From NCBI GenBank assembly GCA_020736575.1, contig JAGPYM010000009.1, positions 992,001 through 1,056,000 on the forward strand: DNA of 64,000 nucleotides. The letters run 5' to 3'. Shown here piece by piece: positions 33,001 through 45,778 of the stretch. How positions within the stretch are numbered: position 1 is the stretch's first letter; each line of letters opens with the position of its first letter. This stretch comes from Thelonectria olida. Its lineage: Eukaryota > Ascomycota > Sordariomycetes > Hypocreales > Nectriaceae. Both the position numbers and the translations under genes were made by a program. The notes below the pieces were generated by a model, which saw nothing but the letters and a program-made list of their open reading frames with translations, was not told the origin of the DNA and did no database searches.

Positions 33001-33683
33001 ATATCTTTTTCGAGTCGGACGAGTCAACGAGTACGAACGGCGGGCAGAAGACTACTATTACACGAGATCTTCTTGTCTTGTACCAGGATTATTCTCAGAC
33101 TTTCCTGACTGTTCGTTACGACCCTTACGACCCATCAGACGTGGAACTCGAGCAGCGTCACGAGCCGCCACCGCGTGTCCTGCGACAAGATGAAATGGAA
33201 GAGCACTACGAGCGATTCGGTCGCCTCATCTCAGAAGCTGTCTCGTCCAAGAAAGACTCCGTCGTTGCCGACGGCACGCCTCAAGGTCTCATCTTTGAGC
33301 TCCTCCGCCCCTTCAAGGACGCACTCGCACCCGTCGGCACCCGTGCCTACGGTGCCCTCGTCTACTCCAACATGGCCAATGCGTCCACGCAGCAAAACGA
33401 CATGATCCGTCCCGGCGACATTCTCACCATTCGCAACGCCCGATTCCAGGGGAAGCATGGCCCCATGCACGCAAAGTACTCAATGGAGGTTGGCAAGCCT
33501 GATCACGTCGCCGTCGTGGCCGAGTGGGACGGAACCAAGAAGAAGGTGCGTGCCTGGGAACAAGGCCGAGAGAGCAAGAAGGTCAAGGTCGAGAGCTTCA
33601 AGCTCGACGACCTGCGTAGCGGGGAGGTCAAGATTTGGCGCGTCATGCCCAGAAGCTGGGTGGGCTGGAATAGCCAGCCCTAG
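30021..33683 (+). CDS. BBC1: Bbc1/Mti1-type actin-patch SH3 protein
   Basis: Three exons (30021-31803, 31859-31936, 31990-33683) give 1184 residues. An SH3 domain lies at residues 5-65: VKALYDYSSPHEDDLNF, DWYGGEY and GIFPRNFVEKF. A long Pro/Ala/Glu-rich middle contains two RIA(A/L) blocks (SFKDRIAAFNKP and LKERIALLQKQ), an acidic tract, and several polyproline runs. The C-terminal domain, about 945-1184, starts KDLDLAVQSGWWKQPNQ and ends near WRVMPRSWVGWNS, which matches fungal Bbc1. The yeast protein restrains Las17 and type I myosin activity at endocytic actin patches. Two 53-55-bp introns interrupt the proline-rich middle, both phase 1. An upstream in-frame extension without an ATG was not included. 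Confidence 0.88.
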
Positions 33684-33895
33684 TTTAGCTGTGCGAGTAG
33701 TGTGAGCGGCGTGGTGGCCATGGTGTCATGGATTTATTACCCCGCGAGTGGTGTAAGTGATTGCGAACGAGGTTGGAGCGCATGAATGAAGGCATCGTGA
33801 CAAGAGAAGAGAACAGGGGAAGAAGGCGAGAGGGGAGAGTATTTAGTTACAAGCAGTTCGATTCAGTAGGTTATGTTATTGATCGATATGTCTTC

Positions 33896-33906
33896 TTTTT
33901 TTTTTT
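33896..33906. repeat. T11 homopolymer downstream of BBC1
   Basis: Eleven consecutive T about 215 bp after the BBC1 stop codon, probably in or just past its 3' UTR. Confidence 0.8.
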
Positions 33907-36900
33907 GTTACTCTGCTTCTCCTACCTACCAAGGTCGTAGTATTCGCCTGTGCTGTGAGCGCCCTAGTCGCAATATTGACGATCTCGCTTCCCATATCTG
34001 AACATGGCACTTACACGATCAAATCTCGTCCTCGCTCCGCGGCCTGCCCTAAGTACTCTTACCTCGTTCTAGTCGCAATGATGATTACAGTAGTGATTGC
34101 AGCAATAGCCGAAGCCGCACAATTACTTTGCACATATGACGATATGTTGGTGTCTAGTCCACAAAGCGCGCAGGAGCTTCATGCACTTCTCCCACTTCTA
34201 ACGTGATCGACGCGATCTCCCAACGGTAAAGAAAAAAGCAAATACAGAATCGCGGTCGAGTGACGTCGCGACACATGAGATTGGTTTCAGCAACGACTCC
34301 TTTGCGGAGCTCGTGGAGGTCATCTGGGACAAAGAATCTACCTTCAACTATCTGCGCAGTGTGGTAGACAGTGAGTGAGGTGATCCCTAAAAGTCGCGGT
34401 GAGCAGAAAATGAGACGACAAGGGAATCGGCATTGGACGAGAGGATCAGCAAGTCGTGGGGCGCATAGCAAAGTGCAAAGACAACAAGTTGGTCCAGGGC
34501 CGGCTCAATAGACAGCATGGCCGTCTCGTGACTCCTGCCGGCGAGGTGGGACGAGCGGGCATGTGAAGTCAGCTCATCGAACCGGGAGCTTGAGGAGTCG
34601 GGGAATTTGTTACCGTTTGCTCAGTTCGGCCAAGTAAAGTCCCAAACCAGCCAAGTATTTCCATATTGTCATATTGTTTTGACTCAAAATCATGGAGCTC
34701 TGGAGACGTAGGCGGCAGGCAATGACTGATGAGTGGCAACAAAGGATTCTCTCTCGGTCCACATTTGATATCGCCAGAGATGCTGTGTACAGAGCCGTGG
34801 AACAGCCTTCTCCTCGGTCAGGCACCAAATCCGTGGGGGAAAGATAGAAAATGCAGTAAAGAGGCCGAATAGTCACTCAGTGGCCATTCGGATTGATCCC
34901 CCTTGTTCCAATTATTGCTCCAGAGAGGGTCCGGGGCTATCATGCCGGCATTGGCGCTGAGGAGCTCGTCCGAGGGCTACTACAGCACTTCGTACACTTT
35001 GTGGCAAGATGCTGATGGCCATCTTTGCTGGCACGATGCGCGGCAATTCGGAGCGCGCTTACAATGTTGGGTCTCGACTTGGGTCCTGGCCTGGGGAGTT
35101 GGGCTCGCAGGCCAAGGCCACACAAAAGTGAGGCGCTGATTGTTGGTTGGAGCTGGACGTCACGGCAGTTGATTACTGGACAATCGTACCTACCGAAAAT
35201 GCCGCCAAACGGGATGAGTTTTGAGGCCCGACATAGATGTCCGTGTCATGACGACTCCCTATCCCATGAGCCATAGAGCAGGCGGCACAAGTGATCATGG
35301 GACCTGAACCATTCTTGCCATGGACGAATGGCCACTACTTAAGGATCTTGATCCATAAGCAATCAGCCGCATCGCATTGCGTCAGTGACCATTGCCGGGT
35401 CTCCAAGGCGCTACTAAGCATGCGCGAGGACGCTCGAGGACAGAGATCGGCTACACTAAGAGCTGCGATGAGACAAATTCATCATATCTTGGGTTGCGAA
35501 GTGAGACAAAATGAGGTCAGCTTGGGCTCGCAGCTCAAAGCTTGCCAATGTGAGTGCTCGCGAATAAGTGACAGTGGTGACACGAGGGCGCAGCAGCGAG
35601 GGCACGTGGGAAGACAAAGGGTCGAAACAAGGTAAAGGATCCTGAGCCGGAATTTTCTGTGATAGTCAGGCACCAAGCATCATCACGACAAGAATTTCTT
35701 GTCAATCTGTGATGACTGCCTGCAAAACAACCCGGATCGTGCAGTGGTCGCTTTGCCCCGAGCAAAGATTGCCGAGCAGAGCCTTTGGCAAGGATCTTGA
35801 GCTTTGCAGACCCTCAGGCGAGCTTCTCGTCTTGAGCTTTCCCCATCAATGGGGCATGTTCTGGAATAAAAAAGGCGCAGCGGTGGTAGCGAAAATGCAG
35901 ACCAGGGACGATTGGGTAGACGGGGGTGCCGGACGTCGAGAGGGCCGAGAAGCACCGGTGAGGGCGAATAAGAGCCCGACACATTCGTCACGGGCTGCAC
36001 TTCGATGGGTTGCTTCGACGCCTGGTTTCGACAGAGGTCAGTGGTCAGCTCGCGTGAAGGGTGTGAGCAAACCGCATCGAGCTGCAGCGTGGAATATCTT
36101 GGTGTAGGTGTCGTGTGCGTCTATGGTCAACTTGTTTGCTTCCAAGCGAATGCCACATAAGACATGTGCAGCAGGACTCCAGGATGTTTGGGCACTTTGA
36201 CACCCTAGACGTAGGTACGGAGTACGGCCAGTAGTACATGGACTAATAAGTGCATGATGCATGTGAACGGGTTTGAGCGAGATGCGGTGCAGCTCTAGAG
36301 CTGTCTAGGCGCCACTGAGATGGCCAAAATGCGGACGCCGATTATCCCGGGGAAGAAGATCGACAATGAGGAGAGAAGAGAGAACTGAAACCTGGCGAAT
36401 GATGGTAGAGATGGCTTCAGCCAGTAGATGCTGTGACTCGTGAGGGTCGGCGAAAGACTTTCAAGTGGACTGTTGGGCTTCGTCACCAGGTCCGTCGGTT
36501 GCTCTGAAACCTTTGCCAACAGTTCATCATGGCCAGAACAATAACGAGGCAGCCTGAGAAAGGCATCTATGCCTTGTTGATCGGCATGTCTGCCCCGAGG
36601 GATCGATTGGCTCAGTTGTCTGTCTGAGCGAGGCAAATGTGCCGCTCGCTGGCGAAATGAGTTGGTTTCTGGAGCTATGAGTTCCTTTGAAACAGGCAGC
36701 GTGGCATATCGCAGTGCAGGCTATCCTAGTCAGCCGTATTTATTGATCCCTAAATAGAACCTTGGCTGTTAGTCTTAGGCAGAGCTTCGAGGAGTCGACG
36801 GCCAAGGCCAACAAAAGTGCAGTCAGGCACAGTTGGTTCCGTTTACTCGTCAAGTGAGGCGAAGCCCGAGGATTCGTCATTGAAGAGCCGTAAATAAGTC

Positions 36901-37669
36901 AATTGGCAATGGTGGCTTTGATGAATGGCGAGTAGTTAGATGAGATCCATTGGGGCGGGCGAGGCGAACAGGGCAGAAACTGCGACGCAAAGTGGCTGAA
37001 GACTTCAGGGTGAGCCACACCGAGGCCAAGTGCAACAAGCCTCAGCAACCGAGGAGGGCTGGAATGGATCCAAGTCTTGCAAGTCTTGCTCGCCTCGCAC
37101 AGTCACAAGGATTACAGGCTCTGTGCAATCCTTGGTACATAGGCAAAAGACACCGAGATGGTAAGATGGCGCCGCATCCCAGTCTCCAAGTTCGTGCGTC
37201 AGTGGAGAGCAGGCCCGGGCGTGCCGTAACGTGGCCAGGCGGAAGGCGGCGAAGGTTGGTGGGTTATACTGGGAGACTCTGGCACAAAACCTGGAGGTGT
37301 GGTCAGCAAGAAGGCCTCGACTTGGTTGGTCAGTTTGTAACCACGAGTGTAAATCAACATGTAAGGAAGGCGAGACAAATAACAGGACAATTGGGTTATT
37401 ACGTAGGAATTGGGCGGCAACATCAGCCTAAAGGACCCTGAGTGATGCGTGCGGTAGAAATATGAGGCCCAGGAAGATGTAGGGTAAGGTTGGTGGCATG
37501 AGGCGAGAATGTTGGAGGGGGAGAGAAACCCCAGACGCAGCCCCATGGTGGTGAGAATTTTCCAGTTGTGGTTGCAGGCGGTCGTGCAGTTTATCGAATA
37601 CTTTTAGGGAGGTGCTGCATCGGACGTACCCTGGACGTCCCATCCCTCAACAGGTTGCGGGTGGACTCG

Positions 37670-37690
37670 GACAGCAGACAGCAGACAGCA
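37670..37690. repeat. Three tandem GACAGCA heptamers
   Basis: Three perfect 7-bp units in the gene-free interval. Confidence 0.8.
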
Positions 37691-40117
37691 GGAATGGATG
37701 GTGGTGGATGCTTCCACTGCAACGTTAGCGTCACGGCACTGGAAATGGAACTCCTGGAGAAAGCAGGTTGGCAGGTACCTGGTACTCGAGAGGATTGCCT
37801 CCCACTTGCACCTGCCGACATCAACCTCAGGAGCCTCTCTCCATACAGTGCCGGGAAAGGTAGGTGCTGACCACCAAACCAAATAGCGCTCTGCTCCAAC
37901 AGAGGGCAGGAGCGAAAGAATCGAGGAGGAATTGCCTGCAAGGTCAAGTGGAAGACACCTATCGATGGCATGACCCGCCCGCTCTCCAACAGTCTCATTC
38001 CTCAAGAGAATCGAGTCATAATCGTTAACACCTCATCAACTCAGCCGCCATCTCAGAAGACTTCTAGAAATCAATTAGTAGTCAACTCTCGCGCTTCGCA
38101 GCATCGGTAGAGTCACAGATCCCGAGACCAAGGAATTGCAAACTCCTCTCCAGGCAAACTTTGGACCCATCACCATGATGGAGGCCCAACCGGAATACGA
38201 CGTCGTTCCCCGATTGCCAAACCATCGGCGCCTTTCCCTCTTTAGGGAGCTCCCAAGGTCACGATGCTAAAGGCGCCTAAGACGGACAGGGCACAGGCCT
38301 GAACTGACCTGTTTCGTTCACAGGTGAGCCAAATGAGTGAGAGGATCTGAACGTCACGCCTCAAGTCCCTCATCTGATCTACCTCGCGAGATCAGGCCTC
38401 TGGCCCGACTTAGTAGGTCGGTAGGCATCTCTGGAAAGCACCAGCATCATCATAGCATCAATTCCACCAAAGGTGTCAATTACACGTGGGGGAAGGCGAT
38501 GTCGTGGCCCAGTCTGGTTGCGTACTCAACCGCCGACGTGACGGATCCACGCCCAATTCGACAGCAAGGCAGATGGGAAAAATGGAGTGTGCAGCTGTGA
38601 GCGCATTTCGATACAGTCCCTGGGCAAAGAAAGCACTGCGGCAGTTATTCGTGGTACTTCCCACTCCCTACGCACTTCGATGATGAGAGGGGCCGAGACT
38701 CTGTCTCAGGGTCGCGATCAGCATGCAGAGTTGCTGATATTGCAAGACTCGGAAGGGGAGATGCGCCAGGTTCCTGGAAATCCTCGACATTTTCGCCCCA
38801 GTCGACCCAATGGCTGTCGGTTCAAACCTTTCGATTCATCCCATCGACGGATCGACAAACGAATGAACAAGATTCTCAGCGATCAATGCTTGTTCACAAA
38901 TTGAGTCCCTTCCGAACCTAACAAAGATGGCTGCCAATGACCCCGGGTGGCCCAAACCTATGGGACTGAGCAACAGGCCATGCGATGACCTTCGTGGTGT
39001 GACACTGAGCTCCAAACAGCTCCTGCCCCCTGCTCATCATCCGTCCTGGTGCTCTAAGTGCGGCGCACCGTCTGCTCCCGCCCTCGCTCACACGAAGTCG
39101 CTGGACGACGGCCTGCGAGTCGCGAATCATGGCCCCGGTTCGGAATCGCGCTCCGGGGCCGCTTGTACAAGGAACCCCCACGAAACCGGACTGGAAGCTT
39201 GAGACACTGGTGGTGGTGGATGGTCTTGGGTGGCTTTTGGCCACCCGCTCAAGCAAGTCCGTTAAACTTGCAAGACTTGGGACGCCCCGAAGGAACGAAT
39301 CTTCACGCTGCCGTGATTGTCTGCCCATCTCGAGTCTAGCGCAGTTGATCAGGCTTCCAGGAAAGGCTGCCACACACTCAGAGATTTATCCATGGCCTCG
39401 CCCATGTTGCTCCGAGCCAACGAGGCACCTCCCTGATGCTGAGCCCTTGGCCCGCGGGTCTTTTGGGGGGTGTGGACAATCGGTCATTGATGTCGCTGCC
39501 GGCCGTTCGGGGCAAGGTGCCTCTCCCACTTCCTCCCCGCTGTGGCGCGAGTTTTGACAGATGGTCCGTCCCGCTGAAGTCACCACCAGAGTGCGAATGC
39601 ACTTTACTCACATAGGTACGCATGCTCGCCCTGGCTCGCCTGGCTGGCCTCCAAAGCTTGCTCAGCACCCGCCGCGCCGCACCGTTTGGGCTCCACTGGC
39701 TGCGTATAAGGTGAGAGCTCCCGTATAAGCCCCTCTGGACCCTCCCCACCTGGCCGTCAACATCCCACTGCCCAAATCAAGGCAACCGACTCACTCACTG
39801 AATGGCATTGGCATCTCCCAGTCGACATATATCAACTTCCTCCCCCTCTTGCCATCCTAGCTCCCTCGTGGATGCAACTTTAATCTGATCCGATCTGGCT
39901 TGCCACTTCATATGATACATCAATTGTAACGCCAAACTTACTACTGGAACCTTACTCAACCCTACAACTGGAAAACGCTCAAACTTTCATCGCCCAGCCT
40001 CAACAATACTCGACATTACACCGTCTACTAAGAAGGGCTCACGGTGCCGACCATTTTCGCCAATAGCGTCGCGAATAGGAACAAATCACATCTACACACA
40101 ACCACAAACAACTCACA

Positions 40118-41710
40118 ATGTCTCTGGAATCATCACCGAGGCGGAATCGGAAGGTTGTCATTACGACCTCGCCGGCTCCGTCTGAGTCCGACTCTCTTCG
40201 TGACTCCTACTTTTCTGAAGCGTCTCAGTCAACAGCCCCAACCTCATTCCACTCAACATCAACCTACCAAAAGAAGGATCTCACAGTCATTCTTGGTCAG
40301 AGGCCGTCGGTAGCTGGAGACATGGCCGCCGAAACATTATTCAACGCTTCTTCTTCTTCTATGGCCACCTACGATTCCGTTCTATCTGAGATGGCACCCC
40401 TACGCCGTGAGTGCGATCTGTCAGTTGGCGGAGGTGAGGAAGAAGAGGAAGACGAAGAGGAGGAGGATTCAGACAGCGGAGACGATGATGACGACGACGA
40501 CGAAGAGCAAGGAGAGGAAGCAGAGAAGGAATACATCCTCTCTGACCCGGCATCTCTCCACATCCCCCCCGTCTTGCCTCCCTACCGAGGGGCATCCAAC
40601 GATGCTCCAGCTAGACCTTCAACTCCGCAGGACTTTGCGCGACTCTTCCCCTCGCTCGACAGGCTCGCTGTCCGCCATGACGACCTGACTCCAGATGGCA
40701 ACATGAACCTCCGCGTCGACACTCTCGTGCCCATTGGTGGAGGACGAAGGCCCCTTGCCATCCAGCTTTTCCACTTGCGCATGCATGACCTGGCTCGCCG
40801 AGAGTTCTCCTTCCGTCGATACTGCAGAGACTCCGGCCGCGAAGTATGCAATTCGAAGCGCGCCTACGCTCCGGCCCCCGCCGGCCCAGTTGCAGCCGCC
40901 CGTCCCGCCCTCCGTCGATCTATGAGCTCCGCCTTGAAGACGGTCACCACACCCTTCCACCGCACATCGTCTGCCACTTCCACGATCTTCAAGAACCCAG
41001 CTGCCACCAACGGTTCGAACGCTTCGGACGGAGCTTCGGTCTGGTCTGGATCTCATTCCGTGGCCTCCGAGCAAAGCCAGCCGCAAACACCCAAGACCAA
41101 GCAGCGCATGGTGCCCACCAACCGCATCAAGCTTGAGTTCAGTAATTATGCGCGTGTCGACGTGGCTCGTCGCGGAGGCCGAGCGAACAAGCGATACGAG
41201 TATAGTTGGTGGGGACATAAGTACGCCTGGAAGCGGGTGATCGACAAGAATCTCAATGTCGTGTCCTACCACCTTGTTCGTGACGGCCACGGGGCCCCTA
41301 TCGCGCACATCGTCCCTGAAATGCGAAGCCCCAATCAAGTCCTGGACGACGAAATGGCTGGGGCTTGGGTCACTCCGTGTTACATGTGGATTAGCGACAA
41401 CAGTGTCATCGACGCCATGACCGACGTGGCCGAGTAAGTTTCCCTTCCTCCTTGAATGGCGACATAGATTCTAATAGTGCATAGTGTCATCGTGGCTACT
41501 GGACTCATTGCTCTTGTCGATGACAGCATCAAGGAGCGGTGGCAGGCCAAGAAGCCCTCCCACCGTGCCATTCGCAACAGAATCGGGGATTTCAATGAAT
41601 CTACCCCACGCAGCATTGTTCAGAAAATGCTCCATCGACGACACTCTGAGGAGCATTCAAAGGGCAGCGGCCCCCTTCGATTTGGTCGCCGGCCAGTAGC
41701 TGCCTACTAA
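40118..41710 (+). CDS. Conserved-looking fungal protein of unknown function with acidic tract
   Basis: Two exons, 40118-41433 and 41485-41710, joined across a 51-bp GTAAGT..ATAG intron in phase 2, give 513 residues. Residues 1-105 are Ser/Thr-rich. Residues 107-138 form an almost uninterrupted Glu/Asp tract. A Ser/Ala-rich linker follows, then a compact region at about 335-465 with KLEFSNYARVDVARRGG, YEYSWWGHKYAWKRV, SYHLVRDGHGAPIAHIVP and WITPCYMWI-like segments. That aromatic beta-rich core is what one would expect of a folded domain, loosely recalling tubby-C/LURP-one-like barrels, but I do not recognise the family. The C-terminus (RRHSEEHSKGSG..RFGRRPVAAY) is basic. No signal peptide or membrane span is seen. 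It is preceded by the largest gene-free interval in the window. Confidence 0.75.
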
Positions 41711-42607
41711 GGAATATCAAATCAACCAAAAGCTATTTTCATGTCTTTTGAAGGACTTGGTTTAAGTCCTTGGTTCAAGTTTCTAACTTATCCTGAGGGG
41801 GCTGTATACGTCCGCCTTGGAGGAGAATATGCTTGGGCAACAGAAATTGCCTTTCCTCGTCATTTTTGGAAGTCCCGGTTGGGTGATTCTCTTCTACAGA
41901 GCACGATACCAAACTGTTGTTGGTCTCTTTCTCTTCAACATTTCTGTTTTAACAAATCTTGTTCATCTTGGTTCAGTTCAGACCAAGTATACGTGTACAT
42001 TCCTTGGTATTGTCTAGTATTTACTGCAAGCCAGTCTTTCTTGATGAGGGATTCATCAACGGCATTCATTTTTTTTGGGATTGGCATTAGCGGGTTGCTG
42101 GACTACTCTTTCTGGGCAGCATGGCAGGCGAGGCGTTTGGTGTTTTGAGGATTGGAAACCCGGCAGGTTTGGGTTCGGCAACTTGTTTCGGGGTTTCATT
42201 TTTCGATGGATTGATTCACTTTCCCCGGCCTATGGAACGGGTTGAGTTGACGGATCAACGGATTCAGTACATAATTCGGTTGGGATTGGGCTGGACGACT
42301 GATGAAGACGCCATAATGACCTGATACGACTACGAATTTGACACAAGAGTTTTGAATACTTGGCAATTTGACAACATGGTATATGCTTATCCGGGCCCAT
42401 GCCCCGGTCGGCTCAGCTCTATGTACCCCAGACCTCAGAATCGACCCATGCGTGACGCCACATGACATACATCCGCCGATAGAGACAAGGAGGGAGGGTG
42501 TGTTAGCTTCCCTGGCCTTTGCGTCTCCCTCTTCCGCATCGTCTTCGTCGTGCGCTTTTCCCCGCACTGACTGCATCGTTAACGCACAGCACGGCAGAGT
42601 CATCATC
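41711..42607. other. Convergent spacer before the GCP4 gene
   Basis: About 0.9 kb with an AT-richer section at 41720-42120 after the acidic-protein stop codon, likely its 3' UTR. The open frames here are short and overlap each other. No gene is seen. Confidence 0.45.
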
Positions 42608-44977
42608 TTATGGTCCGTTGTCCTGGCCCTCGCCCGCTGTCCCGAACCAGGTGCCAAAGTCGAGCTTCATGAGGAGCCGGTTGATGCCGCCGACCCGAGC
42701 CGGGACGTAGCCGCCGCGCTCGGCCACGGCATCGTCGTTGTCGTCGTCGGTAGCTGCATTGCCGCCCTCCCACTCGGCCGCGAAAGCAGGGTCGGCTTCC
42801 AGGGTGCGCAGGGCGGCCACGACATCTTCGATGCCAGCGCGGACGCGGTGCTCGACGGCGCGGAGGAGGCGCTTGACGTCGCGCTCTTCGGCCTCGAGGT
42901 CTACGAAAGCGTCCACTACGCCGGCATCGGATTCGAGGTCGAGGGACGTGTAGATGGCGTGCAGACGATGCAAGTGGGCAACGAGGTGGTCGATGTGGAT
43001 GAGGAGCGAGTACAGCGGCTGGGTGAAGCTGGGTTGGGTAAGAAGGAGGCGGTGAATGAGGGTACGCAGGTAAAGCCGGTGGGCCGTAGAGAGGGTTTGC
43101 GGATCGTGGGGGGGATTCGAGTCTGCTTCGTCGGGCGCGTCGTCCTTGTCAGAGGTGGTTGATTTGTCGTCGTGGCCTTCACGTAGCCAAAGATCTTCCT
43201 CCTCCTCGTTGTCGTCCTTGGTTGTTTGCCGGTGCGCCGGGGTTGTCGCACCGGAACGAGTATCCCGGTCTGCTGTTTCTTCTTGATGCGCTGTCAGCCA
43301 TGAATGGAAACCATCCCACAGGCATGCAACAATCTCTGTCTGAAGATAGGCCTCTGTCTCGGCGAGGAAGAATATTGTCGCGCTGGCTGTTGTCCAAGAG
43401 CTGCGCATCGACGACGACCGCGCGGCCCATCGCTGTCTCAGCAGAACCCATTGTTCGCGGTCGCCACCGCGGGGTGCTGGGTGGTGGCGTCTGAGGGACG
43501 TGATTTTCCACAAATCAGTGAGTCGGATGTGCGCTCTGCGCATGGAAAGAAGGTAGGCGTTTATACATGAATAGAGTTGGAGGTCCGAAGGCGAGAGGAC
43601 CATGTCCAAAGGGGGAGGGATTTGGATGGAGAGGAGAGAGGGAACTGAAAAGAGGAGGTTTCGGAAGGGAGACGTTGCCAGGAGGTTTGCGGCGTCTTGA
43701 GTGAGGCCGGAACCGGCGCCGATGGGAACCGAAGTTTGCGTCTTTGCGAGACTGAGGCGGAGGAGATCTCGGGCAAGTTCGAGTTGCTCGTCTTCTTCAG
43801 CATGTTGGCCCTGCATCGATGCTAAGACAGCCCATGTCCTTCCGAGCACGGCAGCGACCTCTCCTTCTTTTACTGTAATGTTCTTAAAACCGTCGCCCTT
43901 TTCGTAGGCCAGATTGTCGGCTCTCCTCCATCGGCTGCGGATTTTTTCATCCGCCTCGTGGGTTAGCGCCATGGCGAACTCGCCGCGCCCAAGGAGGAAG
44001 AAGTCTCGTAACAGTTGTAGCATCTCAACAACCCTCGCCAAGGGTAGGAGCTTTCGTAGTGTGTTTTCGGAGAGGGAGAGCCGAACTGCGGTTATGGCTC
44101 TTGAGAACTCGGCCGTATTCAAGGGAAAGGTAAGACTTGCGAGCTCTTGCAGCTTGGAGGATAGATGATCTAGACCTCGAAGGCCAGAGTCGACGCTGCT
44201 TCTGACCCTGATGTGGTTGAGGGACTTGCCAACGAAGAGCATCGATGAGGCTGTTGATGGGGTGACAAAGGACGGGAGTAAGTTGGAGTCGGAAACGTAG
44301 GCCTGTCTTCAGAATTAGCACTTAGTCGATGTATGGGCACCTCGCCGAACCTCATCAGATCCTTCTGTGTTCTGCACAAAGAAGTCCTCATTTCCGAAAC
44401 TTGGCAGTCTCCCGTATAGTATCCAGGCCGAGACTTGTTTTAGCCAGGCTGTCTCGGCGACTGTGACTAAGCTCATGGCGGTTTCTACCACGTCCTGATA
44501 ACCGCTCTGCAGCTCCTTCCGTAATCGATCCATGAGCTGTGCGCCATGACACACCTCTCCCTTCTTATTCTTGGTGAGAATGAACTGCACCATCTGCCAG
44601 AGCCACTCCATCCTCCTCGCCCACTCATTGAACTCGCCCACTACAGCCGTCAGCGGGACAATGCGATACGCACCCACGAGATCGGGGTCATCGCGCAAGA
44701 TGCTCTCTTCAACCTCGAGCACCTTTCTCTGAAACGCAGCGAGATGTATCGAATCGATGGCTGTGGCCACGGCGCGACAGATTGTGGACGGGTGGGAGTT
44801 TGCGATTTGCGCCGTGTAGCTGAGGAGCTTGACATGGACGTCGCTGAGGCGCGCAGCTGAGGCTAGGAGCTGGCGCTCGGCAGGCGATATGCCGGCGAGG
44901 GCGTGAGGTTCAGGGGCATCGGTTCGGAGGAGGGGTGATGGGTGGCCTGATAGGGATAGAAGGATCTCGTGGAGCAT
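42608..44977 (-). CDS. GCP4: Gamma-tubulin complex component 4 (Spc97/Spc98 family)
   Basis: Two exons on the minus strand (44977-44351 and 44302-42608) encode 773 residues. The start MLHEILLSLSGHPSPLL mirrors the GCP4 N-terminus, and the intron is placed so that DFFVQNTEGSDE continues into AYVSDSNLLPSFVTPSTASS and MLFVGKSLNHIR, as in other GCP4 proteins. GRIP1-like (about 1-300) and GRIP2-like (about 430-770) halves are visible, with LLRDFFLLGRGEFAMAL and INAYLLSMRRAHIRLTDLW between them. An acidic, low-complexity loop (TTKDDNEEEEDLWL, KDDAPDEADSNPPH) is inserted in the C-terminal half. GCP4 helps assemble the gamma-tubulin ring complex for microtubule nucleation. The 48-bp intron uses an unusual GTTCGG donor; no other donor nearby restores frame. 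Confidence 0.88.
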
Positions 44978-45778
44978 TGCGGCTGAGGAGTGATGGCTCT
45001 AGGGAGGGAGGGTTAGCTAAACCTGAGGAGAGCTCGAGTGAGGTGTTGGATTCGTTACCGTTTACGGGCCTTCTTGGACTTTATCAATCTGCGCAGGTCT
45101 CGGAGTGTAAGGATAATGACCCCGAGGAGCTCGAGCCGGCACATGAACTAAACTAGCTGGTGACGCGACCCTAATTATCTTTTGTTGTTATTGTTGTGTG
45201 GTGTACTTCGTACAGGTATTTTGGTGGGGTAGCCTGACCGCTGTGTTGTTGAAGCTCAAAAGTACAATCAAGAACGGGATGTGACGGCGGAGATGAAAGA
45301 AAGATCTGGGTGGCAGCAAGTTCGTTCATTCAATCAACGTGGTACGTAGAGCTACATCGGTCGGTGAGGCCTGGGTACATGGCTTCAGTCAGATGACGGG
45401 GATTGAGGATACAAGACCATTTGCGCGTCGCGATGGACGTTGTGTTTGAGCTTACAAGTAGTGCCCCGCGATCGCACGTGACGTCAGTTCTGGGGCTTGG
45501 GGAGGGAGGATGTATTCGTGGACGGATCCTATCATCAGTCACCACGGTGTGTTCCTCTGTCATCTTGCCTTTCTTTCATGTTTGTATTGATGTATTTCTC
45601 CGCGATATCATCCATCTCTTGTCAAGCAATAAATATTAACGAGTCCGCTACCTAATTTTCACCACAGATTTCTTCCTTCTACCCAACTGCATCATAATAA
45701 GTCTTTCATCGTGCCCAAAAACTTGTCAGGCGAACGAAAAAAGAAAATACAGTCATTAGCCATCATTTCCATAACCCA
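44978..45778. promoter_or_regulatory. Promoter side of GCP4 and 3' flank of the senescence-domain gene
   Basis: About 800 bp between two minus-strand genes. It carries the GCP4 promoter and the terminator region of the neighbour. CACGTGACGT near 45474 combines an E-box with a CRE-like half-site. No gene is seen. Confidence 0.4.

Larger units (their letters stand above)
33684..40117. other. 6.4 kb gene-free interval
   Basis: No reading frame here combines an ATG start, protein-like composition and splice logic. The longest candidates (about 36950-37441 plus, 38918-39373 minus) begin at TTG or GTG codons and are Arg/Pro-rich shadows of GC-rich DNA. Visible items: T11 at 33896-33906, a TACGGAGTAC motif at 36216-36225 and three GACAGCA units at 37670-37690. 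It may hold a long leader or noncoding transcripts of the gene at 40118. Confidence 0.5.

Noticed and set aside
36950..37441. 163-codon frame in the 6.4 kb desert
   Set aside because: Starts at TTG, Arg-rich, no recognisable motif.
38918..39373. 151-codon minus-strand frame in the 6.4 kb desert
   Set aside because: Starts at GTG and has no recognisable motif; mixed composition typical of noncoding GC-rich DNA.
42368..43162. 264-codon plus-strand frame opposite GCP4
   Set aside because: Antisense to a well-supported exon; no domain.
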